Assembly (NCBI GenBank): GCA_963281255.1
Contig: OY725498.1
Location: forward strand, 4,588,001 to 4,652,000
Origin: Aphrocallistes beatrix
Taxonomy: Eukaryota; Porifera; Hexactinellida; Sceptrulophora; Aphrocallistidae
Direction: 5' to 3'
Length of the DNA: 64,000 nucleotides
Shown: in pieces, positions 34,728 through 45,562 of the stretch
Numbering within the stretch: position 1 is the stretch's first letter
Layout: every line of letters begins with the position of its first letter
The notes under the pieces: model-generated
What the model saw: only the letters and a program-made list of their open reading frames with translations
Told to the model about the DNA's origin: nothing
The model's database searches: none
Translations under genes and position numbers: made by a program

Positions 34728-36797
34728 ATGGGAATTGAAATGTCAACTAGCTACATTTCTCTCAGAGAAAACCCTCTCCTTCAAGTGTTAGTGGGAGAGA
34801 ATCCCATCCCAGAAGGGGACACTTTTTGGAATGAGATACTTAACTTTTCATTTTGTCCCCCTCACTCTATTTCTGACAACAGATTGCTGACAGATGTTCT
34901 CCACGATTCACTTACGCAATTCCAACTGAATGACTTGAAAACTAAACACTTTTCCCGAGTCACGGACTGTTTCTTACAGCGAGCACCATCTCTTGCAGAT
35001 AACACGATGTCTAAAAATGAAATTTTTATACACAAGACTCTAAATGCTTTATTTCTCTCACGAATTTCCTTACAATTTTTTATTCAAAATCAAACACATC
35101 CGGAAGTAATTCAACACTTTTCTACAAAATCTAAACTGAAACACCATCACATCCGTTCGAAATCTGACTCCTTCCGGCTGAACCAGAGCATATGTCCCTC
35201 CCATTCTCTTCCTCATCTATCGCCTGTGATACCATCCCGTCATTCTCCATTACAGAATTCAACAGTAGAATCTAATGGCATAGAAGATCATTCTCGAGAA
35301 CACTTCTCCACACAGTACGGGAAGCTGATAGCCAGTTTGTTTCGAGTGATAACTGAAGTGGAGATAAAGGAGTCCACCATGGGGATTCACATCGAGACAA
35401 TCCGTTACCTGATTGTGATACTTGGCACTCAGCTATTCTCATCTACTCTCAAGTCTGATGGAGATTCATTTCTGTTTACCATCCTATCAATGAAAAAGTC
35501 CGTGATTATAGAGGTGGTCATTCGATTATTGGACAACATCACTCAGTTCACTGCTAAGCAACCACAGCCAGTAGACCAGGTGTCCTATCTCTCATACGTT
35601 CCAGGATACTCATGGTTATTCGGCGCAAACGCACAATCTAACAAAATCCCTCTGGATAACAGTCCAATAGCCAGCCAGGAACTCCTAAGGAATTTCAGCA
35701 CATACCTTCTGCTACTGCTGTTGCTACAGAACCCGCTCAACTCTGCGGTTAGCAATCCCTACCAAAAGGTTTTCTCTACTTTCAAAGATTTCATCGATAC
35801 ACCTCCGCTGGCTACTCCTGGGTTAGTCACGAGCTATGAACGCTACTACAATGCTATCTGCGTTTTTTTACACCAAGAAGAGACAGTCCTTCTCTTGTAC
35901 CAAACACTTCTAACCCACTCTGCGATGAAAAGTTACATTTGGTCCAAAACCGAGTTTTCTCACATTCTCTTGCCTCTCCTTGAGACGCTAAATTCCGCAG
36001 AATCAATCACTCTCCACCACATCTACATGATCACCATCATCCTCCTGATGATGTCTCAAGACACAGGCTTCTGCACCTGTATCCATACACAGATTCTGGA
36101 CTCGGTGCTCTGGTATCGGGACAAGAAGCTGGTTGATATCTCATTAGGCAGTCTCCTCGTTTTAAGCATTGTCAACCTCCTGCTGAGTAACATTGCCCAT
36201 CTTCGCGATCAGTATATCCACTCCAACTGTTCTGCCATTCTGGCCAACGTAGCAGCGAAAATACAGAATTTGCACAGCATTCCTACACAAAAAGTTATCA
36301 ATGCATTCGAGGTTATTGCGAAAAGATATAAAATAGTGAGCAAGAATAAACACAGCGAGGAGTGCAATATTTCGCTGATAGAAGGGATTTTACATATCGT
36401 GTTAGCATTGATCAACTCTGTGCTCGCGAAAAACCTTACCTCCAATCCGCAATTAGTGTACAATTTAATCTACCGTAAAGAAGTGTTCACTGAGTTCCGG
36501 ACCCATCCTGAATTCGGGATGCTAATTGCGAATATTTTCTCTGTCGTTGAATTCTTCGAGGCTCAGCTTAAAATCCACGCGGTTTTTAACACCTCAGACG
36601 AAGGCTTGGCCATTCTCGAAGAAATGTCACGGAAATGGCCAGCAAACGGATTGCGACATTTCCCAGAGCAAAAGTATAAATACTGTGAAGAGGTGCAGCC
36701 AGATGAATTTTTCATCCCTTACATCTGGACCCTGGTCTACAGACATTCCGGTCTGTACTGGGAGCATGCTAAGATCAGGCTAGCATGGAGTAGCTAG
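34728..36797 (+). CDS. DYM: dymeclin
   Basis: Single exon, 689 aa from ATG 34728. It matches dymeclin, a Golgi-associated protein, along its length: DTFWNEILNFSFCPP near the start, SLLVLSIVNLL and RDQYIHSNCSAILANVAAKI in the helical middle, and FPEQKYKYCEEVQPDEFFIPYIWTLVY at the end. The start was chosen because MGIEMS fits the N-myristoylation consensus MGxxxS/T known for dymeclin. The frame is open 21 codons upstream, and a pyrimidine-rich CTTAG lies seven bases before the ATG. It follows the myosin by 225 bases on the same strand, with a possible donor GTAAGC at 34640 for a 5' UTR intron. Confidence 0.94.
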   Translation: MGIEMSTSYISLRENPLLQVLVGENPIPEGDTFWNEILNFSFCPPHSISDNRLLTDVLHDSLTQFQLNDLKTKHFSRVTDCFLQRAPSLADNTMSKNEIFIHKTLNALFLSRISLQFFIQNQTHPEVIQHFSTKSKLKHHHIRSKSDSFRLNQSICPSHSLPHLSPVIPSRHSPLQNSTVESNGIEDHSREHFSTQYGKLIASLFRVITEVEIKESTMGIHIETIRYLIVILGTQLFSSTLKSDGDSFLFTILSMKKSVIIEVVIRLLDNITQFTAKQPQPVDQVSYLSYVPGYSWLFGANAQSNKIPLDNSPIASQELLRNFSTYLLLLLLLQNPLNSAVSNPYQKVFSTFKDFIDTPPLATPGLVTSYERYYNAICVFLHQEETVLLLYQTLLTHSAMKSYIWSKTEFSHILLPLLETLNSAESITLHHIYMITIILLMMSQDTGFCTCIHTQILDSVLWYRDKKLVDISLGSLLVLSIVNLLLSNIAHLRDQYIHSNCSAILANVAAKIQNLHSIPTQKVINAFEVIAKRYKIVSKNKHSEECNISLIEGILHIVLALINSVLAKNLTSNPQLVYNLIYRKEVFTEFRTHPEFGMLIANIFSVVEFFEAQLKIHAVFNTSDEGLAILEEMSRKWPANGLRHFPEQKYKYCEEVQPDEFFIPYIWTLVYRHSGLYWEHAKIRLAWSS

Positions 36798-36951
36798 AGC
36801 TATGCTAAATGTTTAATTTGTTATATTATGCCTTGCAGCATCACATATGTAAATATCCATCCATAGTTTATCATATAAAGTGATTTCATTCCGAAATACG
36901 TAATATTTGAAATCCTATGTCAGTTATTACTATTTAATTCTGATTCTAGCA

Positions 36952-37311
36952 ATGGCATCTGAAAAAGTGAAATCAAAAGAGATTCTTGATAGTTCTGATG
37001 ACTCTGAAATCGAATCTGGAAGCAAAAGAGTCAAATCTTCCGCTAAAGTTGAAAGCAAATCGAAAAGGTCGAAACGAGATCTATCCTCAGATGAAGAAGA
37101 TGCGTCGGGAGGGCCATGGGAGTTGAGCGCGAAAAGATTTGTCAATATTAATTCTTTTCGAGGGAAGCAGATGGTAGATATTCGCGAATATTACACCGAT
37201 GATAGCGGTGAAACGAAGCCAGGAAAGAAGGGCATCTCCCTCAGTCTCGATCAGTGGGAGAAACTGAAGAAGATTATCCCAGAAGTAGACAAGAAACTCG
37301 GAGTAAAGTAG
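36952..37311 (+). CDS. SUB1: PC4/SUB1 transcriptional coactivator
   Basis: 119 aa. An N-terminal Ser/Lys/Asp-rich region (SEAC-like, with many possible CK2 sites: SSDDSE, SSDEED) precedes the conserved PC4 single-stranded-DNA-binding domain: FVNINSFRGKQMVDIREYY, GKKGISLSLDQWEKLKKIIP. SUB1 bridges activators and the RNA polymerase II machinery and acts in DNA repair in the nucleus. The ATG at 36952 lies two bases after a strong acceptor (TTCTGATTCTAG). It is 154 bases downstream of the DYM stop on the same strand, part of a tight run of co-oriented genes. Confidence 0.95.
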   Translation: MASEKVKSKEILDSSDDSEIESGSKRVKSSAKVESKSKRSKRDLSSDEEDASGGPWELSAKRFVNINSFRGKQMVDIREYYTDDSGETKPGKKGISLSLDQWEKLKKIIPEVDKKLGVK

Positions 37312-37670
37312 TGCCATATCCATAGTGCAGTTTCTATACGTAACGATAAGCTTACTCAATCATTATTTCAGTATTATTTGAGTCCTACTACCTTAGCATT
37401 ATTTTATCTCAGAGGATAATTTGAATTTGATTTTATGGCAAATAACCAATAACTTTGCACAAATATACTGTTCAAAATTTTAACATTACTAGACTAGAGT
37501 GTAGGTTAATGATAGATTACGTAAATAATACAACGTGTACATCTCTATTCCCTAATTATTCGTTCTTACAATATATACATGAACTACATATTCTCTATTT
37601 TAGCTCTTATTACAGAATAGCTCTAGCTTTTATCACAAATATACGCTTAAAGCTAGTACGAACGGACTCA
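37312..37670. other. intergenic, no gene seen
   Basis: Spacer between SUB1 and TMEM87 exon 1. Several acceptor-like TTTTAG/TACAG strings lie at 37600-37640, but no coding exon is supported. Confidence 0.4.
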
Positions 37671-40600
37671 ATGCGGTCAACCTCCCTCCTGTTAGTCCTG
37701 GTCTTGTCCGTCCTAGTCTCAGTTCGATCTACCTACATCACAGCTGGGAAATGGATCGATACAGTGCACTTAGAGACTCCTGAAAAAGATAAAAGATCTA
37801 ACCAGACCATCACCCATAGACTGTCACTTTATGCAGGTTCTGAGGTTAGTTATGCTTTCAAATTATTTTACATTTTATGTCCCATTTAAGGTTAATTAAA
37901 TATATAGGATTAATTTTCTACGCCATTCATGGTAATAATAAATAGACAATTAACCACAGAGCAGCTGATCAATACTTGTATTTAGTCAGATCATAGGCAT
38001 TGTCCTGTGGGAAGGGGGGCTGTTCCGCTTGAGGACTGATGTCAGCCGGATATGAGTGCTCAAATCCTGACTGAGCGCTATATATCCCTGGGAAGGGATC
38101 AGTGGGGGAGTAGGGGGTATAGGGTCCAGGTGTCCCCTGTGAAGGGAGGGGAGGGAAGGATGAGTCTCCTTGAGAAAATTCTCTCAATATATTCGTGGGC
38201 ACGAAAGGTGCTGGCTTAAAATGGTTCACAATGCCCAACTTTTCGCAGAATAGCTTTGTTTGTGGGTTCTCGCTCGGTTTAAACGTAACATCGTGAGTTT
38301 CTACAGTTTTCACAAAGTTATCTGGCACACTCAGATCGTGGCTAAACTGTCTCCTTATATCTTCCATCTCCACATCTGTGGGAGTGAATATCCACCTGTC
38401 ACCTAGACGCTGTGTCGGTTTGAACCAATTCTCATGAGTGAGTGGGTAGAACTCGTGTGTGGATTTCACAATGGAGAGCCATTCTGCGTCATAAGACAGA
38501 ATCTTCTCGCCTTCAGCATCCGGGAGAGTGAGAATCTGTAGGAAGAGTTTTCCAGGCAAGCATTTGTTCAGGGCGAGGAATTTCGTGAATTTCTGTTCAT
38601 TCTTCGTCTCGTCGATTTTCTGTCGCTTCGCTTCGGATGCATCTTTGCTCTCTGTTTCCGGTGTTTCATGCGGAACTAAAGCAACGAACTTGCAGTGTAG
38701 ATGCGCTGCGAACCAATAACTCGGCTTCATGGAGTAGAGGAGCTGCTCTGTAAATGGGGAACCGAGTTCTCCTTTCTCAATGTCAGAATAGAGGTAGGGT
38801 TTGAACCGGACTAATTTCTTGCGGTCGCCGAAATCTGTGATATGGTTCGGCCAGTCGTGCGTCATGAACACATCAATATGCCTCCTGACCTGTTTCATCT
38901 GGAACACCTCGAAATTTCGCGTATGATACACACTCCTAATTGTCCTCTCATTGAAAGGAGGCACCTCGAAATGGCCCTTGTAGAAATCATGCGATTTATA
39001 TATGCCTGAGAGTCCCCCAATACGAATACCACCGAAATTCACAACTCCAGCCAGCCCTAGATAGTACATATTAGGTGCTACCCATCCCCCATGAGCTAGC
39101 TCCCACATGTAGTTCGAAGACTCGTGGTTCCCCCCGATTAGTATTGTGAACACTGGAGCCGTTTTCTCGCCCGTGTAATAGCGATAGAAGCTGCCCATCT
39201 GTCTGTACTTAGGCGGTGCTTCCAATGAGTCGAGATCGGATGGACATCTGACCGCTTGGAAGTCTCCGCAGCAGAGAAGCAAGTCTATCTCAATGCTTCG
39301 CTCTTTCTTGATGTATTCCAGAGTTTCGTAGATCTTGTCCAGTTCTCCATGTGCACATCCCTCTACAGCGATTGTTAGCGGCATTCCTCTGTAGTAATAT
39401 AGTTACTATGGACGTAATATACTTGTTAGAGTAATTAGGTTATCTAAAGATAAATAATATATATTGTGTTATTCAGTGGAGTTCGCATTCTTTGTGAATT
39501 GGCGATTTTACCATTTGGTGTCATCAAAATTGAGATTACAACCATACGCTTGGCAGGAGTACATCTAGACACCCTCAGGGGAACCCTCGGGGCAAAAACA
39601 TCAATCGACCATAGCCCTATGTTAATATAAACAAACTGAATATTGAATGCTGAAAAATAATACAAAAATATGTTATAATGAGTGTATGTGTGATAAAACA
39701 ACCAATATCCTACTCACTAACTAATCTAATGAATTAATTGTTAAGTAGTACAATCAAGCAAAATAATATGAAAATATGGGAATAAGTACTCCACTCATAA
39801 TGTGTAGATAAAATGTATAAAAGGAAAATTCACACATTTGTTGATTCTACCCCGTGGGAAGGAGAGCCATCTTGTCGGAGTTGGAACTGTCCAGTGGTAG
39901 AGGGTGTGTTTGACCGTGAGCCCTCCTTCTTCTTTCTCCTCTTCACCAGGACGTACCGCTCCTTTCCTGTGAACTGGATAAGCCATATGATCAGACCGAT
40001 TATGAATATGAACGCGAATCCTGCCATGATTCCAGCTACTATAGGAAATATCATGATGCACTGATCTAGTGTGGCCTGTGGGAAAATGAATAAGTTCTGA
40101 GAGATGGTCAACGAGTCGAATTTCCCGATTTTCCTCAAGTTAATCGAAGGAACGAGGGGTGTCTCGAGGTTGGCGCTGGGTTGAATGACGATTGAATTGG
40201 GAATATCGAGTTCAGGACCGAGATTCATTCTGGAAGAGAGAGTGATGAAGGAGTTGGTGTCAGCTCTTAGCAGCTGTACAATGCATACGATGCGGGTACA
40301 GATTGATGTTCGATTGCAGAGTTGGAATGCTTCGAAGCTAGGATCATTTTCTGAAATTTCATCGTTATTTCTGTCCGCTTGGATCTGTGAGAGATTTTTT
40401 GGACTCATACAGGTATAAGCTTGCGCGTTGATGGTTGGAGACTCGATTAAGATATTCTTCTGAGAGTTAACATCACAAAAACCATGGACACAAAGCGGCC
40501 AGAAAATATCCATTCTCATCGTGCTAGGGTTAATCCAGGTCGGTCCATAGTTACCAACACGGAATGTAAGTTCGATATTGGTACTGGCGTATGAACCGTC

Positions 40601-43600
40601 TTCCGCTTCACGGAGTGTGAACCGGTTCGTACCGGACCTTATTTGGAAGAATATATCGGTTGTGGAGTCGAGTTCGATCCGTGGGGAGAGCTGATTATTG
40701 TTGGGATTAGAATCACTCGATTTAGGAGAGTCGATTTGGAAGTAGAAAGAAAGAGAGTTCAGATTTAGTGGGAATTCGAACCTGAACTTGAGCGTATACG
40801 TAATGAACACAGGCCCTGTGACTCTAGTAGACATGAATGGATTCGGTTGAAGGGAACAGTATTGATCACGTGAGGTCTGAGTACAGTTAGCACCGGAAAG
40901 CTCATTCGAGGCATTCAACTGCCTCTGTACTACCTCGATATTCTCTGGAAAAATTGCAGTGAAAAAAGTCTGTAGAGCAACGTCGTTTTCATCATTAGAC
41001 ACATACACCACCATTGTGAATATCTCCTCTGAGATGTTGATAGTCGGCAAGCGTTGGAAGCCCAATTTCAAGTCCACGTTACATATTCCGTCACTGCACG
41101 GGTGTGAGAGGCTTAGAATGCGCGAAGTTAATCCTTCCTGGTTCAAGATTTGGTTGGTTCGATCGAGAGCTGGGACAATCGTAACGAACATAGCGTCATT
41201 CGAAATTGTATTCTGAATATCAGATGGCACTTCTTCGATGTCCAATGTGAGGTTGACTGGTGAAAGGTCACCAAAGTTACTCTCGAAATAAGCAGTGTAC
41301 ATCTCTGCTGAGCACATTCGCTGGTCGACCATCAACTCGATCATGCCTTCAAGCCGGCTCTGTTTTCCCGCACCAATAAAATAGACACGTCTCGCCCCAT
41401 CTTGCCCTCTGTCCAGGTAAATAGAGTAGTCGATTTTGAATGACCTGAGTTGGCCAGGTTGTACCAAACTCATATTGAAGCAAGGACGTACTTTGAAACA
41501 CAATACTTTAATGCCTGCTCCCTCTATCGTGCTCTCACACATCGGGTTAGTAACTGCTAACTCATCACCAGGTGCCAACACCTGGCCGTCATTTGTAAAG
41601 AACTCCAGCTCAGCATCAACTCTGACGAGTGGACTGCCAGCCAAGATTTCAACCCTTTCGAGGGTAGGATCACCGAAAACGATATCGGGGTACTTGTCCA
41701 AGTTGAAATCAACCCCGCCAAGGAGAGTGTAAATGCCTGAGAAACCATAGCCTGCCGTCTCTACATGCTGTGACAGAGTTATTTTCCCTGATCGCTTGCC
41801 TAGAAAAACGTAGATCTTAGATGAGTTCATCCCAGCCACGCCTATATCCGGGATCCCATCGAAGTTGACATCTCCCAAATTAGTGATGGAAGATCCTAGC
41901 TTCTCATATGACTCTCCTTCATGAGTCACAGCCTTGGAGAGTGTACATACCCCACCTGATGCTTCCCCCTTGAACACCGTTATCCTCCCTCTGTCTGGGG
42001 ATAAAGGTGAGAAAGTCGAGTAGAGTGGACTCCCAACGATCAAATCATCGCATCCATCACTCGGGTCAAAGTTCACCACAAGGATATCATAGCCGAAATA
42101 ACTCCCAATACTGTCACCACTCGCAATCAGTACTGGAGTGAGTGATCCGATGCTTTCAGCGGGGCTAGAAGACTCAGTGAAAGCGAATACGCCTCCTTTG
42201 TGGTTGTTATACCTCGGGGCAGATGCCAGTATGTCCTGTTGTGAGGCCATCGTACTCGGTTGAGTGAAGTAGCCGTAGTCAACTGCATAGCCGACGTACG
42301 AGGAAATAGAGCCGACACGAAGTATGTCTTCATTCCCTTCCAGTCCTATCTTTTTAGAACCGAAACTGAAATTTGTGTTCGTATAAGGTATCTGGTCTAC
42401 ACTCCCGACGGAAAGCCGATTCGTTTTGCGGTTAGAAAGAGGAGCGCCCGCGATAATTCTATAAGAGTTGGAAGAATCCTTGCGTAGCTTCACACTTGCG
42501 CCCCCGGCTAGTATGCCATTTTCCTCGTCGTAGCTAGTGTATGCGCGGTATAAAGTTTCACTCAAGTTCTGATTGAGACCGACGCAGCTACCGAAAGGAT
42601 ACCCGCCCACGCGTTGTAGCGGTGCACAGGCGGCTGCCTGTCCCGCCTCCGAATTTGAAGTGACAGAGAATCCCATCAAAGACCCATTCTTTGCCTCTTC
42701 AAATTGTGCTGAGTTCTCGTAAACGAATTCCACCCCCGGGATAACCTGTGGATCAGTGTCTATAGTTCCGAGTACACCATTAGGTTCACCTACGTTCAGT
42801 TGACTGCAGTCACAATTCAAATTTCCTTGTGGTTTGCATGAATAAGCTGTCCCTTCTCTATTCATGCCTATCTTTTCTTTTGGAGCTCCTACTATGAGTA
42901 CATGATCGCCATCTGGGAGAATGTGGGAGGCCAGCGAAAAACCGAATAAATTTCCAGTTCCACTAGTTGGTGGTTGACACATCAATACGCCAGACCCGGT
43001 GATAAAGCTGAACCCCTCGCAAAACGTAGTTATCGAGGCGAAAATAATCGCCAATAAACGAAAAGCGTGTTTTTTCATCTCACATATAATAGCTAAAAGT
43101 GAATTATAACAATAAGCAATAAGCAATTTATTTTATCTCCCTATTCTCTAGTTTATAAGAATGCTAAATTTCTGTGTTGATTATAATATGAGGAAAGTAA
43201 TGAAACTAAATTTCATCAACATACTGTCCTATGTGAAAGTATATAGAGATTCAGTCAGTATAACGATCATGCATATTGAGTGCCAATGTAACAACCAATT
43301 GATAGCTGCATTCTTAGCGTCTATAAAAGTAATTTCAAAGTATTTTCTTTCTCCCTGAGCCCACCATAACGAGTGGTTTAATTTGTATAGGCTAATTCAG
43401 ATTCATTTCAGATGTGGCCTAAAATAAATTTTATATAGATGTCCGTATTGCACTTTTGCGAGAAACCATGTCTATTTAAGATGAATTTCTCCTCGCATTC
43501 CTTACTCGTTAGGATATTTAATTTGTCAGTTCTTTGTTCTGAGTAAATTGTGGTGGTGGGGTTTCGTGCAGGCAACTCTGAATGTAGACTTTAATCTGCA

Positions 43601-45297
43601 AATTTGCCACAAATGGATTCGGCGATGTGACGCTTCAATGTGTTATGAACTTTTCTTATCTGAACTTGAACTGAACCTTGACAATTGAACCAAGGATCAG
43701 AGTTTAAATTATTTGTGTATTTCTCCATGTAATTCTCTGTCGAGCATTTACTATTCACAATTGTTTAGGTGCATTTTGAACTAATATTTGAGAATGGTAC
43801 TGAAGAAGAACACATCAGTATAAAGACCCTTTTTGAAAACTCTGGATGCTCTACAGGATATAAGATAAGCAAAGAAGATTTAGAAAACATCGATAGCGAC
43901 ATAATCAATACTACTTCCCCATTCCGAAGATCTTGGATTGCCAATGAGACTGGGTACTACTACTTCTTTATTTGGTTAGAAATCGCTGATCCCACAACAG
44001 AGATTAGAGTGAGTTTTAACTTATCCCAGATAAATACTTCTATAATCCTACGAATTATTATATCAACCTTTTAGGGAAGAGCTGATACATTGATGTTCGC
44101 ATGGTATGGCTATCTCTCTGCAAACCACTATCCACTGCTTGTTTTCTACAGCTTAATGACAGTGGCATACTTAGTATTGAACGTAGCATGGTTAATTCTG
44201 CTCGGCATTTCCATCAAGAATTTGATTCGCCTTCAGTTCTTAATCCTAACCGTCTTATTCCTCGGCTATGCTGAACAGTTCTTCTTTCTCATCGACTACG
44301 CGTATATGAACATAACAGGAAATGACCCGTACGGACTGATATACATTGCAGAAGTGGTATCAGCTTGTAAGAGGACCCTAGCCAGGATACTAGTTGTCAT
44401 CGTGTGTCTTGGATTCGGAACGGTGAGACCAAGACTTGGCACTATTAACACGCGTCTTCTCATCGCAGCTTCTTTCATCTACTTTTCTGTTGTTTCTGTC
44501 ACGAGTGTCGTTTACGCTAGGAACGACTATGAATACGGGAGTTTATGGTATCTGCGTATCATCCTCCTGATCCTGGACATCGCTTGGTTCTACTGGATAT
44601 TCTACGCATTAGTGAACACGAGGCGTGCCCTGAAACTACGTAGGAACACAGTCAAACTTTCGCTATACAACTCAATGGGGATCGTACTGATATCCGCTGC
44701 CATAGCTTCGTTTTTTCTAATCCTTGTTGAGATATATATATTGCTGGCTAAAACTTGCCTTCCGTATTGGAGAGAGAGATGTGCAAACCTAATTTTCTGG
44801 CCGATTCTCTTCTTAGCTCTACAAATTGCTATCATGATAATTTGGCGCCCGAGCAACAATGATAAGAGGTTCGCATTTGTACCGCTGAGTGAAGGGGGAG
44901 AGGAAGAGGGGGCACTGGACAAACCTCTTGACTCAGAGGAAGGTGTTGTGTACAGGTAGTTATATATTCATATTTATAAGTAATTACTTATGGTTACACC
45001 AGTTAATTAAAAGCGAGCATGTTGATGCTCAATCGACTGTTTAATTGAGCATCTACGTAGAGCTATACTTTAATGTATCCATCTATCTATTCCGTGTTAT
45101 GATTCTACAGGAACATCTCAATGGCGCCTTTGCTGAAGAGGATGGATGAAGATGCCGATCTCCAGTGGGCGGAAGAAAATATTCCTAAGGGGAAGGCTAA
45201 CCCGACAGAATCTACGGTTGATACTGTCCTCGACAATTTCATTCCCTCTGACGAGGAAATTGAAGAAAGGACGAAAGAAAGAGCTAAACTTTTCTAG
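37671..45297 (+). CDS. TMEM87: TMEM87 (GOST-family Golgi seven-transmembrane protein)
   Basis: Exons 37671-37844, 43769-44008, 44075-44955 and 45111-45297 join in frame to 493 aa. There is a signal peptide, a luminal domain, then seven membrane spans beginning LMFAWYGYLSANHYPLLVFYS. The C-terminal tail RFAFVPLSEGGEEEG and the final DLQWAEENIP are TMEM87A/B signatures. TMEM87 proteins are Golgi/plasma-membrane GOLD-domain seven-spanners linked to retrograde transport and mechanosensing. Exon 1 (signal peptide to GSE) is joined to exon 2 (VHFELIFEN) across a 5.9-kb intron. Phase and donor (GAG/GTTAGT) agree, but this join is inferred. The intron holds DBR1 and an integrin alpha gene on the other strand. 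Confidence 0.85.
37969..39384 (-). CDS. DBR1: RNA lariat debranching enzyme
   Basis: Single exon, 471 aa. A metallophosphoesterase: the N-terminal core has VEGCAHGELD, LLLCCGDFQAVR, the GGNHE metal site, GLSGIYKSHDF, MTHDWP and WFAAHLHCKF. The C-terminal DBR1 domain follows (FLALNKCLPGK), then a Pro-rich tail. It cleaves the 2'-5' bond of excised intron lariats in the nucleus. The first metal-binding motif reads GCAHGELD, as in DBR1, not GDxH. The tail is Pro/Gly-rich and acidic rather than strongly basic. The gene is intronless and lies wholly inside TMEM87 intron 1, antisense. Confidence 0.95.
   Translation of the reverse strand: MPLTIAVEGCAHGELDKIYETLEYIKKERSIEIDLLLCCGDFQAVRCPSDLDSLEAPPKYRQMGSFYRYYTGEKTAPVFTILIGGNHESSNYMWELAHGGWVAPNMYYLGLAGVVNFGGIRIGGLSGIYKSHDFYKGHFEVPPFNERTIRSVYHTRNFEVFQMKQVRRHIDVFMTHDWPNHITDFGDRKKLVRFKPYLYSDIEKGELGSPFTEQLLYSMKPSYWFAAHLHCKFVALVPHETPETESKDASEAKRQKIDETKNEQKFTKFLALNKCLPGKLFLQILTLPDAEGEKILSYDAEWLSIVKSTHEFYPLTHENWFKPTQRLGDRWIFTPTDVEMEDIRRQFSHDLSVPDNFVKTVETHDVTFKPSENPQTKLFCEKLGIVNHFKPAPFVPTNILREFSQGDSSFPPLPSQGTPGPYTPYSPTDPFPGIYSAQSGFEHSYPADISPQAEQPPFPQDNAYDLTKYKY
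39385..39829. other. spacer between DBR1 and integrin alpha
   Basis: AT-rich DNA inside the TMEM87 intron: DBR1 upstream region and integrin 3' UTR. No gene supported. Confidence 0.45.
39830..43078 (-). CDS. integrin alpha subunit without GFFKR motif
   Basis: Single exon, 1082 aa from ATG 43078 (signal peptide MKKHAFRLLAIIFASITTFC). The seven-bladed FG-GAP propeller occupies about residues 25-450, with Ca2+ loops of DxNxDGxxD type (DVNFDGIPD, DFNLDKYPD). Thigh and calf beta-sandwiches, several N-glycosylation sites and a membrane span (IVAGIMAGFAFIFIIGLIIWLI) follow. No I-domain is inserted. The cytoplasmic side reads QFTGKERYVLVKRRKKK, so the near-universal alpha-chain GFFKR is missing. Integrins pair with a beta chain to bind matrix and signal. 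A strong acceptor (TTCACTTTTAG) 17 bases before the ATG suggests a 5' UTR intron. Antisense and nested in TMEM87 intron 1. Confidence 0.9.
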   Translation of the reverse strand: MKKHAFRLLAIIFASITTFCEGFSFITGSGVLMCQPPTSGTGNLFGFSLASHILPDGDHVLIVGAPKEKIGMNREGTAYSCKPQGNLNCDCSQLNVGEPNGVLGTIDTDPQVIPGVEFVYENSAQFEEAKNGSLMGFSVTSNSEAGQAAACAPLQRVGGYPFGSCVGLNQNLSETLYRAYTSYDEENGILAGGASVKLRKDSSNSYRIIAGAPLSNRKTNRLSVGSVDQIPYTNTNFSFGSKKIGLEGNEDILRVGSISSYVGYAVDYGYFTQPSTMASQQDILASAPRYNNHKGGVFAFTESSSPAESIGSLTPVLIASGDSIGSYFGYDILVVNFDPSDGCDDLIVGSPLYSTFSPLSPDRGRITVFKGEASGGVCTLSKAVTHEGESYEKLGSSITNLGDVNFDGIPDIGVAGMNSSKIYVFLGKRSGKITLSQHVETAGYGFSGIYTLLGGVDFNLDKYPDIVFGDPTLERVEILAGSPLVRVDAELEFFTNDGQVLAPGDELAVTNPMCESTIEGAGIKVLCFKVRPCFNMSLVQPGQLRSFKIDYSIYLDRGQDGARRVYFIGAGKQSRLEGMIELMVDQRMCSAEMYTAYFESNFGDLSPVNLTLDIEEVPSDIQNTISNDAMFVTIVPALDRTNQILNQEGLTSRILSLSHPCSDGICNVDLKLGFQRLPTINISEEIFTMVVYVSNDENDVALQTFFTAIFPENIEVVQRQLNASNELSGANCTQTSRDQYCSLQPNPFMSTRVTGPVFITYTLKFRFEFPLNLNSLSFYFQIDSPKSSDSNPNNNQLSPRIELDSTTDIFFQIRSGTNRFTLREAEDGSYASTNIELTFRVGNYGPTWINPSTMRMDIFWPLCVHGFCDVNSQKNILIESPTINAQAYTCMSPKNLSQIQADRNNDEISENDPSFEAFQLCNRTSICTRIVCIVQLLRADTNSFITLSSRMNLGPELDIPNSIVIQPSANLETPLVPSINLRKIGKFDSLTISQNLFIFPQATLDQCIMIFPIVAGIMAGFAFIFIIGLIIWLIQFTGKERYVLVKRRKKKEGSRSNTPSTTGQFQLRQDGSPSHGVESTNV
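43079..43768. other. remaining part of TMEM87 intron 1 / integrin upstream region
   Basis: AT-rich. It must hold the integrin promoter on the minus strand and the TMEM87 acceptor (TTGTTTAG, 43768) on the plus strand. Nothing else supported. Confidence 0.4.
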
Positions 45298-45562
45298 AAT
45301 TCAAGGGATTGGTGGATTTCTAAATACACTGCAGTCCAATAGACAATCCTCTTAGATTAATTAACACAATATTAACTGCTTGCTATTGACACCCTCTTGT
45401 AAAATACTTATTCAAACTCAAGGTTTTGTTCACTAATTCTTGTGATAAGATATTTGTGTTATTATGAAATTCTTTGCTATACCAATTAATTGACAAAAAG
45501 AGCAGTGCAAGATACTGTAACTAAAATGATAATAATTTAACACAGTTAAGTATGGAGTAGCA

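Noticed and set aside
37455..37670. Upstream in-frame extension of TMEM87 exon 1
   Set aside because: The ATG at 37671 directly precedes a good signal peptide; the upstream frame is AT-rich without protein-like character.
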